Shown: positions 6,293-13,142 of the stretch, one piece after another
Position numbering within the stretch: position 1 is the stretch's first letter
Layout of the letters: each line of letters starts with the position of its first letter
Source of the DNA: JANNRR01 sp031401675
Lineage (GTDB): Bacteria; Pseudomonadota; Alphaproteobacteria; Rhodobacterales; Rhodobacteraceae
Assembly (NCBI GenBank): GCA_031401675.1
Contig: JANNRR010000130.1
Location: 1 to 39,426, forward strand
Length of the DNA: 39,426 nt
Direction of reading: 5' to 3'
Translations under genes and position numbers: made by a program
Notes under the pieces: model-generated
What the model was told of the DNA's origin: nothing
The model's database searches: none
Seen by the model: the letters and a program-made list of their open reading frames with translations, nothing else

Positions 6293-7821
6293 CAGGAAAC
6301 CGGCAGCGCCCCGCCCGCCGCGATGTGATCGGCGATGTAGCGGCGCACCGGCTCCAGCCCTTCGGCTGCACCCGGCGGCAGCACGAATGCCGCCAGCCGG
6401 TCCTGCCAGACCGTAGTCGCCCGTTCGTCGGCCCGCATGCTGCCCGCCTCGATCCAGCCGCCGTAATTGCTCAGGTCGGCCAGCAGCGGCGCATAGAATG
6501 CCGTCCGGTAGCGCGCCATCGTGTGATCGACGCCAAGGAAATGCCCGCCCGGCTCGATCTGGGCAATCGCGTCAAACGCCCGCTCGGCCTCGCCACCTGC
6601 CACCGGCACGCACAGTTCGGCCATCACCTGCAGCATTTCCAGATCGGTGATCAGCTTTTCATAGCCCAGCGTCAGCCCGCCCTCCAGCCAGCCAGCCGCA
6701 TGAATGGTCAGGTTCGCCCCGCCAAGCAGCGCTCCCCACATCGACAGTTCGGTCTCGTGCGCCCCCTGCGCGTCGGCGGTATTCGAGGCCGCCCCCGCCG
6801 ATCCCCGCCACGGCAGCCCGATGTGCCGCGCCAGTTGCCCAGATACGATGCTGGCCTTGACATGCTCGGGCGTCCCGAACGCCGGCGCGCCCGACTTCAT
6901 GTCGACGTTGGAGGCAAAGGCCCCGTACATCACCGGCGCCCCGGCCCGCACCAGTTGCGCCAACACAATCCCCGCCAAAGCCTCGGCATGTTGCAGACAC
7001 ATCGCCCCGGCCAGCGTCACCGGCGCCATGGCCCCCATCAGGCAGAACGGCGTGATCACCGCCATCTGGCCGGCGCGCGCGAAATCCATGATGCCCTGCG
7101 CCATCGGAACATCCAGCTGACGCGGCGAATTGGTGTTGATCACCGTATAACAGCGCGGCTGGTCGGCAAACCCGGCCCCGAGCCCAAGCGCCAGCCCCAG
7201 CATCTCGAAGCTTTGCTCGACCTGCGCCTGTCCCCGCGCATAGACGAACGGCACCTTGCAGCTGGTTTCCAGCTGGACCTGCATGGTGTCATAGTGGCGG
7301 CGGTGCATCGGGCTGTCCTGCGGCTCGACCACCGCCGTCAGCATGTGCAGCACATCGAAAGTCTCGATCAGCTGGGTCAATTCGCGGAAATCGGCCAGAC
7401 TGCCGGGTCGCCGTCCCCGGATCCGGTCCGAACAGCCCGGGCACCCCGCGCCCGACAGAAAGGCCAGCGTCCCCGGTGCCATCGCCACATCCCGTCCCGG
7501 ATCGCGGGCGCGCATCACGAACGACCCCGGCGCTGCCGCCAGCGCGTCCGCAACGATATCCGCGCCGATCCGCACCATCAGCGTTTCTGGATCGACCAGC
7601 GCCCCCGCCGCCCGCAACAGCGCTCGTGCTTCGGGCAGCAGCACCTTGATCCCCAACTCGGCCAGTATCCGCAGCGCCGTGGCATGGATCGCCGCAATCT
7701 CGTCGCCTGACAACAGCGCCTGCGGCTGAAACGGATTGGTCAGCTGGCCATAATGCGTCGTCCGCACAGCCCCGCCCGACCCTCGCCCCCTGCGCCGCCG
7801 CCCCGCCGTTTCCGCTTGCAT
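6292..7821 (-). CDS. MttB-family (trimethylamine methyltransferase-like) protein, non-pyrrolysine
   Basis: A 509-residue TIM-barrel protein of the MttB/COG5598 family, which transfers methyl groups from quaternary or tertiary amines (such as glycine betaine) to a corrinoid protein. Family signs include TNPFQPQALLSGDEIAAIHA, the region ITPFCLMGAMAPVTLAGAM, and a late GVDHTMARYRTAFYAP segment. There is no in-frame UAG codon, so unlike archaeal MttB it has no pyrrolysine; many such homologues occur in Rhodobacterales. No corrinoid protein (MttC type), methylcorrinoid:THF methyltransferase or activator lies next to it, so its partner is encoded elsewhere or its chemistry differs. The start ATG at 7821 follows AGGGGGGCGAC; the first ~20 residues are Arg/Gly-rich. 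Substrate unknown. Confidence 0.88.
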   Translation of the reverse strand: MQAETAGRRRRGRGSGGAVRTTHYGQLTNPFQPQALLSGDEIAAIHATALRILAELGIKVLLPEARALLRAAGALVDPETLMVRIGADIVADALAAAPGSFVMRARDPGRDVAMAPGTLAFLSGAGCPGCSDRIRGRRPGSLADFRELTQLIETFDVLHMLTAVVEPQDSPMHRRHYDTMQVQLETSCKVPFVYARGQAQVEQSFEMLGLALGLGAGFADQPRCYTVINTNSPRQLDVPMAQGIMDFARAGQMAVITPFCLMGAMAPVTLAGAMCLQHAEALAGIVLAQLVRAGAPVMYGAFASNVDMKSGAPAFGTPEHVKASIVSGQLARHIGLPWRGSAGAASNTADAQGAHETELSMWGALLGGANLTIHAAGWLEGGLTLGYEKLITDLEMLQVMAELCVPVAGGEAERAFDAIAQIEPGGHFLGVDHTMARYRTAFYAPLLADLSNYGGWIEAGSMRADERATTVWQDRLAAFVLPPGAAEGLEPVRRYIADHIAAGGALPVS

Positions 7822-8260
7822 GTCGCCCCCCTTGCCGGTCCGAACCTAGCAACCACCGGCATAGGGATCGCGGACGGTTGCGACAGCAAAGGTCGCATCT
7901 ACAGACTTCTGGATGGGCACCGTCAGGCCGGAATTGCGCAGCACGAGTGCGTCAGAGCGAGAGGATGTCTTATGGAACCGCCGGACCGAACTCGCTCCTC
8001 GCAACTTGATTCTACTCAATTCAAGTTTCGCTTCACTTTGTCGCAAATATCCTGCGGGGGTGTGGGGGTGCAAAACCCCCACCGGCCTAAGTGCAGCACG
8101 ACGACGGTTCCGCTACACCTCACCCTGCGCCAACTGAAGTTTCCAAGACCTTAACAGAATTCCGAAAACCCTTGAGTATCAATGATATAAAGAGAATAGC
8201 ACGCGTGTTAAACGCCCCGCCTCACAGCGGCGCTTGCCGGCGAAACGTCGCAAACGCCCT
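7822..8260. other. Intergenic stretch without a supported gene (439 bases)
   Basis: It lies between the start of the MttB-family gene and the end of the D-lyxose-isomerase-like gene, both leftward. Short open frames exist on both strands but none has a ribosome-binding site or a recognisable family. It holds one perfect hairpin (8062-8082) and, at about 8150-8205, an AT-richer patch that would suit a promoter but has no rightward gene after it. The promoter of the MttB-family gene must lie near its right border at 7822-7900. Confidence 0.6.
8062..8082. terminator. Perfect 8-bp G/C-rich hairpin
   Basis: GTGGGGGT - GCAAA - ACCCCCAC forms a perfect stem with a 5-base loop. It sits about 180 bases past the stop of the leftward isomerase gene and lacks a clear T-tract on either strand. 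G-rich hairpins of this look are, from general knowledge, common as dispersed elements behind genes in Rhodobacterales; copies in the rest of the genome would confirm that. Confidence 0.45.
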
Positions 8261-8947
8261 CTACTTAAGCCACCTGTCATAATCGCTGACCAGCAGATGT
8301 GTCGGCGCAACATCCTCTTCGATCTCGGCAAACCGCCCGATCGGATCGCGGAACACATTGTCGGTGACGTCGTCGTTGACGGTCGAAACCTCACCGATCA
8401 GCACATCGCCGCCCTCGCCCCAAAAGGCATGCCAGTCGCCCGGCATCAGCGTCACGCTTTCTCCCGGCAGCAGCCTGATGATCTCGCCACCCTTGTAGGC
8501 CCGCGCGATCCCGTCGCAGCGCACCATCCCGCCAGCCTTGGGATCGCACCCTCCCGACGCATCCGACCCGCACAACTCTACCGCCAGCGGCGCGCCGCCG
8601 CGATTGATGATGTCTTCGGCCTTGATCACATGGGTATGCATCGGCGACAACTGATCACGCTTGGATATCAGCAGCTTTTCTGCATAACACATGCCGCCGC
8701 CGCGCTGCAGATCGGCCAGTTGCCCGTTGCGAAGCGTGAACAGGAACAGCCCCATGCTGTCATACTTGCCCAGACCATAGTCGGTGATGTCCCAGCCCAT
8801 GCGGGCATCGATGATCCGCTGCGCATCCGCCTTGCGCCCGGCAAAGGCGGCGGGCGACCAGTTGGCGAACGGCGGCAGCACAAACCCGAACGAGCGGATG
8901 AAGTCATCCGCCTCGGCCATAATGGCGTTGATACGTGAACGTTTCAT
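8261..8947 (-). CDS. D-lyxose/D-mannose isomerase-like cupin protein
   Basis: A 228-residue protein of the D-lyxose ketol-isomerase family (EC 5.3.1.15 and relatives), a metal-dependent cupin enzyme that interconverts aldoses and ketoses such as D-lyxose/D-xylulose or D-mannose/D-fructose. The N-terminus MKRSRINAIMAEADDFIRSF is characteristic. The metal site is visible in SPMHTHVIKAEDIINRGG (two His and a Glu) and GDWHAFWGEGG (third His). The ATG at 8947 is preceded by GGAAGGA with 8 bases spacing. It is the last of three leftward genes (amidotransferase, flavodoxin, isomerase) with gaps of 79 and 55 bases, so a shared transcript is possible, though no common pathway is obvious. Exact sugar unknown. 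Confidence 0.85.
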   Translation of the reverse strand: MKRSRINAIMAEADDFIRSFGFVLPPFANWSPAAFAGRKADAQRIIDARMGWDITDYGLGKYDSMGLFLFTLRNGQLADLQRGGGMCYAEKLLISKRDQLSPMHTHVIKAEDIINRGGAPLAVELCGSDASGGCDPKAGGMVRCDGIARAYKGGEIIRLLPGESVTLMPGDWHAFWGEGGDVLIGEVSTVNDDVTDNVFRDPIGRFAEIEEDVAPTHLLVSDYDRWLK

Positions 8948-9002
8948 GGGTGTAATCCTTCCGCCCGCCTTGATGGCCCGGAACCTCGCGGCTTGCAAGC
9001 CG

Positions 9003-9542
9003 TCACTCAGCTTTCAGGGTTGCGGCCCATCGGTCGATCGCCACCCCGAGCGCGGACCAGTCGGTGTATTCCTTGTCGGCATGCGGCTCGACAACCTCGC
9101 CCTTCTGCGCAGCAATCCGGCGCATCGCCCAAGCGCGAAAGAAGTCGTACTCGGTGAACTTGAACGCCCCGGCCACGTGCACGGTCTGGGTCGGCGTCCA
9201 ACCGGTCTGCTTCAGGAACTTGGCCACGCAATCGTTCAACCCGTCCCAATCTTCCTTGTCGTCACCGGCAGCTGACAGCGACACCGGCAGGAACAAGGTC
9301 GTCAACCTGTTCAACTCGGCAGCGTTGGAGGATGCAAACGCCGCAAGTGCCGTCTGAAAGCCCCCGACGTGCAGCGACGCTGACAGGATCACACCGTTGA
9401 ATCGCGACAGCCCCGGGCTGTCCGCATCGGTGGCATGAAGCAACTCGACCGCATGCCCCTCATCAGCCAGCCGGTCCGCGCAGAACCGCGCGATCTTGCG
9501 GGTCTGCCCGTCCGTCGTCGCATAAACGATCAGGATCTTCAT
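9003..9542 (-). CDS. HemG-like flavodoxin-domain protein
   Basis: A 179-residue flavodoxin-fold protein resembling menaquinone-dependent protoporphyrinogen IX dehydrogenase (HemG). The FMN phosphate loop is seen at the N-terminus, ILIVYATTDGQTRKIARF, and the second strand in FNGVILSASLHVGGFQ; the C-terminal EYTDWSALGVAIDRWA is also of the HemG type. HemG oxidises protoporphyrinogen IX to protoporphyrin IX and feeds electrons to the quinone pool. Whether this homologue serves haem synthesis is uncertain, because organisms of this group usually also carry another protoporphyrinogen oxidase, and the neighbours give no haem link. The ATG at 9542 has GAGGGA upstream. Confidence 0.8.
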   Translation of the reverse strand: MKILIVYATTDGQTRKIARFCADRLADEGHAVELLHATDADSPGLSRFNGVILSASLHVGGFQTALAAFASSNAAELNRLTTLFLPVSLSAAGDDKEDWDGLNDCVAKFLKQTGWTPTQTVHVAGAFKFTEYDFFRAWAMRRIAAQKGEVVEPHADKEYTDWSALGVAIDRWAATLKAE

Positions 9543-9621
9543 TCTCTGTCCCTCGGTTTGATTGCCGAGGGGACCGTACCGCAAGATCGGTTGCACCGGA
9601 TTGCTTCAGATCAATTCCGGC

Positions 9622-10395
9622 TCAGGCCCGCAGCCGCATCGGTTCGGCCCGCCCGGCCCAGGCCTGCACCGCCGCGCCAAACGCCTGAAACAGCGGCCGC
9701 GACACCGGGTCATTGGCAGCGTTCCACTCCGGATGCCATTGCACCGACAGTGTGAACCCGGGAGCGTCGCGGACATAGATCGCCTCGGGCGTACCGTCCG
9801 CCGCCTCGCCGTCCACCACCACCCGGCACCCGGCGCATTTGATCCCTTGTCCATGCAGCGTGTTGGTCATCACTTCCGCCGCGCCGAACAACCGCGCAAA
9901 CGGCCCGTCAGCGCTAAAGCGCACCGGATGCCGCAGCGCGAACTTTTCCTCCAGCGAGCCGTCAGGCGGCATCCGGTGGTTCATCCGGCCCGGCAAGTCG
10001 CGAATCTCGGGGTAGAGCGTACCGCCAAGCGCCACGTTCACCTCCTGAAAGCCGCGGCAGATGCCCAAGAACGGCTGACCCCGTTCCACACAGGCCCTCA
10101 CCAGCGGCAGTGTGATCGCATCCCGCGCCCGGTCAAAGGCCCCGTGCGCGTCGGTCGCCTGCTCGCCGTATTCCTCGGGGTGGACATTGGGCCGCCCGCC
10201 GGTCAGCAGGAAGCCGTCGCAGCTGTCCAGCAATTCGCCGATGCTGACATAGCGCGGGTCTGCCGGGATCAACAGCGGCATCGCCCCGGATACCGCTGCA
10301 ATCGCTTCGGTATTCATCGTCCCGCCGGAATGGGTCGGGTATTGGTCGTTGATCAGATAGCTGTTCGATATGATGCCGACGATAGGGCGTGCCAT
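9622..10395 (-). CDS. Class I glutamine amidotransferase-like hydrolase (peptidase C26, PuuD-like)
   Basis: A 257-residue protein of the peptidase C26 family, whose best known members hydrolyse gamma-glutamyl amides such as gamma-glutamyl-GABA in putrescine breakdown. The catalytic triad is intact: Cys113 in GICRGFQE, His221 and Glu223 in QWHPEW. The segment DGFLLTGGRPNVHP is the usual oxyanion-side loop. The start MARPIVGIISN is standard for the family. No other puu gene (gamma-glutamylputrescine synthetase or oxidase, aldehyde dehydrogenase) is nearby, so the substrate is unsettled. The upstream 330 bases contain a strong dyad that may be its control site. Confidence 0.9.
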   Translation of the reverse strand: MARPIVGIISNSYLINDQYPTHSGGTMNTEAIAAVSGAMPLLIPADPRYVSIGELLDSCDGFLLTGGRPNVHPEEYGEQATDAHGAFDRARDAITLPLVRACVERGQPFLGICRGFQEVNVALGGTLYPEIRDLPGRMNHRMPPDGSLEEKFALRHPVRFSADGPFARLFGAAEVMTNTLHGQGIKCAGCRVVVDGEAADGTPEAIYVRDAPGFTLSVQWHPEWNAANDPVSRPLFQAFGAAVQAWAGRAEPMRLRA

Positions 10396-10524
10396 TGCCT
10401 TGCGTTTCCTGCTGCCTCGGTTCCCGATGGTTTTGTAACAACAATAGGACGAAGCCGGGCGCTGGTATAGGGGGATTGCCCCGCACAGCCCCTGTGCATT
10501 GCAGCAAATTTGGCAATATTACCC

Positions 10525-10553
10525 GCAATTGTCGCACATTTGGTAACAATTGC
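10525..10553. promoter_or_regulatory. Candidate operator: GCAATTGT / ACAATTGC dyad
   Basis: An exact 8-bp inverted repeat (10525-10532 and 10546-10553) with a 13-base centre, about 130-160 bases upstream of the C26 hydrolase start, in an AT-rich patch. Half-sites 21 bases apart put both on one face of the helix. The binding protein is unknown. Confidence 0.35.
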
Positions 10554-10662
10554 CGCAGATCAGCCTAACTCCAGTCAGCCGCAGGACGAATTGGCAGCAA
10601 CGGTTTCGGAAACCAGCCAGCCGCGATAGCAGATGCTTGGTCAAATCCGGCGCGTCCGCCAG

Positions 10663-10719
10663 TTACCGCAAGATGCTCCCGCCAAAGGTGCCATACCCGC
10701 CAATCACCAGAACCCGCAT
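10663..10719 (-). pseudogene. Remnant of a Rossmann-fold (saccharopine-dehydrogenase-like) gene start
   Basis: Starting 8 bases after the glcB stop, the frame reads MRVLVIGGYGTFGGSILR and then meets TAA (10663-10665). After the stop the same frame continues with LADAPDLT, as expected for the next helix of an NAD(P)-binding N-terminus, and then loses resemblance. The glycine-rich GGYGTFGG loop is typical of saccharopine-dehydrogenase-type NADP-binding domains. So the 5' end of a gene once downstream of glcB survives, broken by a stop and a deletion. The short length limits certainty on the family. Confidence 0.55.
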
Positions 10720-10727
10720 CGCCCTGG

Positions 10728-12920
10728 TTACACCTGCACCGGCACCGGCACCGGCACCTGCGCTCCGCCCGCCTTGACGCGCCGCCGATAGGCATGCAGC
10801 ACCGGCTCGGTATAGCCTGACGGCTGCACCCGGCCCTTGAACACCAGATCGAAGGCTGCCTGAAACGCCAGCCCGTCAAATCCCGGTGCCATCGGGCGGT
10901 AAGCGGGATCGCCAGCGTTCTGGCCATCGACTACCGCCGCCATCTTGCGCAGCGCCGCCTGCACCTCGGCTTCACTGACCACCCCATGATGCAGCCAGTT
11001 GGCCAGCGCCTGCGACGAAATGCGGCAGGTGGCCCGATCCTCCATCAGCGCCACGTCATGGATATCGGGCACCTTGGAACAGCCGATGCCCTGATCGATC
11101 CAGCGCACCACATAGCCCAGAATGCCCTGAGCGTTGTTCTCGACCTCGGCCCGCACCATGGCGGCATCCCAGTTGGCCCCCTCGGCCAACGGCAGGGTCA
11201 GCAACTGATCCAGGCTGGCGCAGGTGCCCTGCCCGGAGATTTCGGCCTGCTTGGTTAAGACATCGACCAGGTGATAGTGGGTGGCATGCAGGGTCGCCGC
11301 CGTAGGGCTGGGAACCCAGGCACAGTTGGCCCCGGCCAACGGTTGCCCGCCCTTGGTTGCCAGCATCTCGGCCATCCGGTCCGGCATCGCCCACATGCCC
11401 TTGCCGATCTGCGCCCGCCCGGAAAAGCCGCAAGCCAGACCGATATCGACGTTGCGATCCTCATAGGCCCTGATCCAGGCGGCCGACTTCATTCGACCTT
11501 TGGCCACCATCGGCCCCGCTTCCATCCCGGTATGGATCTCGTCGCCGGTCCGGTCCAGAAACCCGGTGTTGACAAAGGCCACGCGCGCCTTGGCCGCCCG
11601 GATACATTGCTTCAGATTGGCACTGGTGCGCCGCTCCTCATCCATGATCCCCAGCTTGACCGTGTTTCGCGGCAGGCCCAGCGTCGCCTCGACGCGGGCA
11701 AACGTGGCATCGGCAAACGCCACTTCGTGGGGCCCATGCATTTTGGGTTTGACCACATAGACCGACCCGCACGCCGAATTGCGCGGGCCGCCGGTCTTGC
11801 GCAGATCATGCAGGGCGCACAGCGTGGTGATCATCGCATCCATCAGGCCTTCACCAGCCTCATGGCCGTCGCGGTCAAGGATCGCCGGTGTCGTCATCAG
11901 ATGCCCGACATTACGCACCAGCATCAGGGCACGGCACTTGACCGACAGCGCCGACCCGTCCGGCGCGATGTATTCCGCATCCGGGTTCAGCCGGCGCAAC
12001 GTGACCTTGCCCCCCTTTTCGACATCCTCGCTCAGATCGCCGCGCATCAGACCCAGCCAGTTGGCATAGGCCAGGACCTTGTCCTCGGCATCCACAGCGG
12101 CGATCGAATCTTCCATATCCATGATCGCCGACACCGCCGCCTCGACCCAGATGTCGGAAATCCCGGGCGCATCGCCCTGACCGATCCGGCTCGTCCGGTC
12201 CACCAGAATTTCCAGCAGCAGACCGTTGACGCGCAGCAGCACCTGCAACTCGCACAGATTTTCGCGCAGATAACCGGCAAACTGCGACGGGTTCCGCAAT
12301 CCGGTGCGGCCGCTGCCAGTCTCGACCGACAGGGTGCCATCGGCAACCAGCAGCGCCGTCGCCTGCGCCCACGATGCCCCGGCCAGCGGGGCAACACGGT
12401 CCAGATGCGCCCGACCCCAGGCGATCACTCGCGCACCGCGTGCCGGATCATATTCCGCACCCGTCGGCAAATCCCCGAGGGCATCGGTGCCATACAGCGC
12501 ATCGTAAAGCGACCCCCAGCGGGCATTCGCCGCATTCAGCGCATAGCGCGCGTTCATCACCGGCACCACCAGTTGCGGTCCCGGAATCCAGGCGATCTCG
12601 GGATCGACATTGGCAGTTTCAATCGTGAAATCAGCGCCTTCCGGGTTCAGATAGCCGATTTCGTCCAGCATGGCGCGGTAGGCTGCCGCATCATGCGGCT
12701 GGCCGCGCCGCGCGATGTGCCAGGCATCGATCTGTTGTTGCAGCTGATCCCGCTTTGCCAGCAGCGCCCGGTTCTCCGGACCAAGGTCGTGGATCAGTGC
12801 CGACAGCCCGGCCCAGAATGCCCCGCTCTCGACGCCGGTTCCCGGCAAAGCCTGATCCTCGACAAAGGCCACCAACTGCGGATCAACTGATAGCCCGTGC
12901 CTCGCGATCATCGCCCCCAT
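10728..12920 (-). CDS. glcB: Malate synthase G
   Basis: GlcB (EC 2.3.3.9) condenses glyoxylate with acetyl-CoA to malate, the second glyoxylate-shunt step and the outlet for glycolate. The length of 730 residues is right for the single-chain G type. Visible family segments are MDMEDSIAAVDAEDKVLAYANW, the metal/substrate region GIMDEERRTSANLKQCI, FVNTGFLDRTGDEIHT and the C-terminal RISSQALANWLHHG. ATG at 12920 is preceded by AAGGGGAAGG, with a second in-frame ATG three codons later at 12911. The last residues VPVPVPVQV come from a run of GGCACC hexamers and are unlike the normal end of the protein. It is divergent from pepN with 222 bases between the starts; no isocitrate lyase is in view. Confidence 0.96.
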   Translation of the reverse strand: MGAMIARHGLSVDPQLVAFVEDQALPGTGVESGAFWAGLSALIHDLGPENRALLAKRDQLQQQIDAWHIARRGQPHDAAAYRAMLDEIGYLNPEGADFTIETANVDPEIAWIPGPQLVVPVMNARYALNAANARWGSLYDALYGTDALGDLPTGAEYDPARGARVIAWGRAHLDRVAPLAGASWAQATALLVADGTLSVETGSGRTGLRNPSQFAGYLRENLCELQVLLRVNGLLLEILVDRTSRIGQGDAPGISDIWVEAAVSAIMDMEDSIAAVDAEDKVLAYANWLGLMRGDLSEDVEKGGKVTLRRLNPDAEYIAPDGSALSVKCRALMLVRNVGHLMTTPAILDRDGHEAGEGLMDAMITTLCALHDLRKTGGPRNSACGSVYVVKPKMHGPHEVAFADATFARVEATLGLPRNTVKLGIMDEERRTSANLKQCIRAAKARVAFVNTGFLDRTGDEIHTGMEAGPMVAKGRMKSAAWIRAYEDRNVDIGLACGFSGRAQIGKGMWAMPDRMAEMLATKGGQPLAGANCAWVPSPTAATLHATHYHLVDVLTKQAEISGQGTCASLDQLLTLPLAEGANWDAAMVRAEVENNAQGILGYVVRWIDQGIGCSKVPDIHDVALMEDRATCRISSQALANWLHHGVVSEAEVQAALRKMAAVVDGQNAGDPAYRPMAPGFDGLAFQAAFDLVFKGRVQPSGYTEPVLHAYRRRVKAGGAQVPVPVPVQV
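10733..10759. repeat. Hexanucleotide run at the 3' end of glcB
   Basis: A short GGCACC-type 6-bp tandem run codes the alternating Val-Pro tail of malate synthase. Changes in copy number would add or remove two residues without shifting the frame. Confidence 0.6.
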
Positions 12921-13142
12921 TGCCTTCCCCTTGTTGCCGCACGCCGCACCATTCCGGGGAAGGCTTAGGCATAAACGCAGCGCCACGCAACAAACCAGCA
13001 GCCCTGCCCGGCCCAGCCCCGACTTTGACCGAAGGCCCGCCGGACGGTGATTTCCGCGCATCCGGCCAACGACCGATGCTTCGTCTTGCACTCTGCACCC
13101 CACGGGCTAAACCTGTTGCACCCCAGCCAAGGAACCGAGTTG

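Larger units (their letters stand above)
10396..10727. other. Intergenic stretch between glcB and the C26 hydrolase (332 bases)
   Basis: The part next to glcB holds a decayed Rossmann-type gene start (10663-10719, listed separately). The AT-richer part at 10430-10560 looks like the control region of the leftward C26 hydrolase and contains the dyad at 10525-10553 and two related ATTTGG(C/T)AA words, at 10508-10516 and 10538-10546. No intact gene is seen. Confidence 0.6.

Noticed and set aside
6292..7821. Pyrrolysine-containing MttB
   Set aside because: There is no in-frame UAG codon in the gene.
11271..12890. Rightward open frame of 539 codons inside glcB
   Set aside because: Antisense shadow of malate synthase with no family resemblance and no ribosome-binding site.
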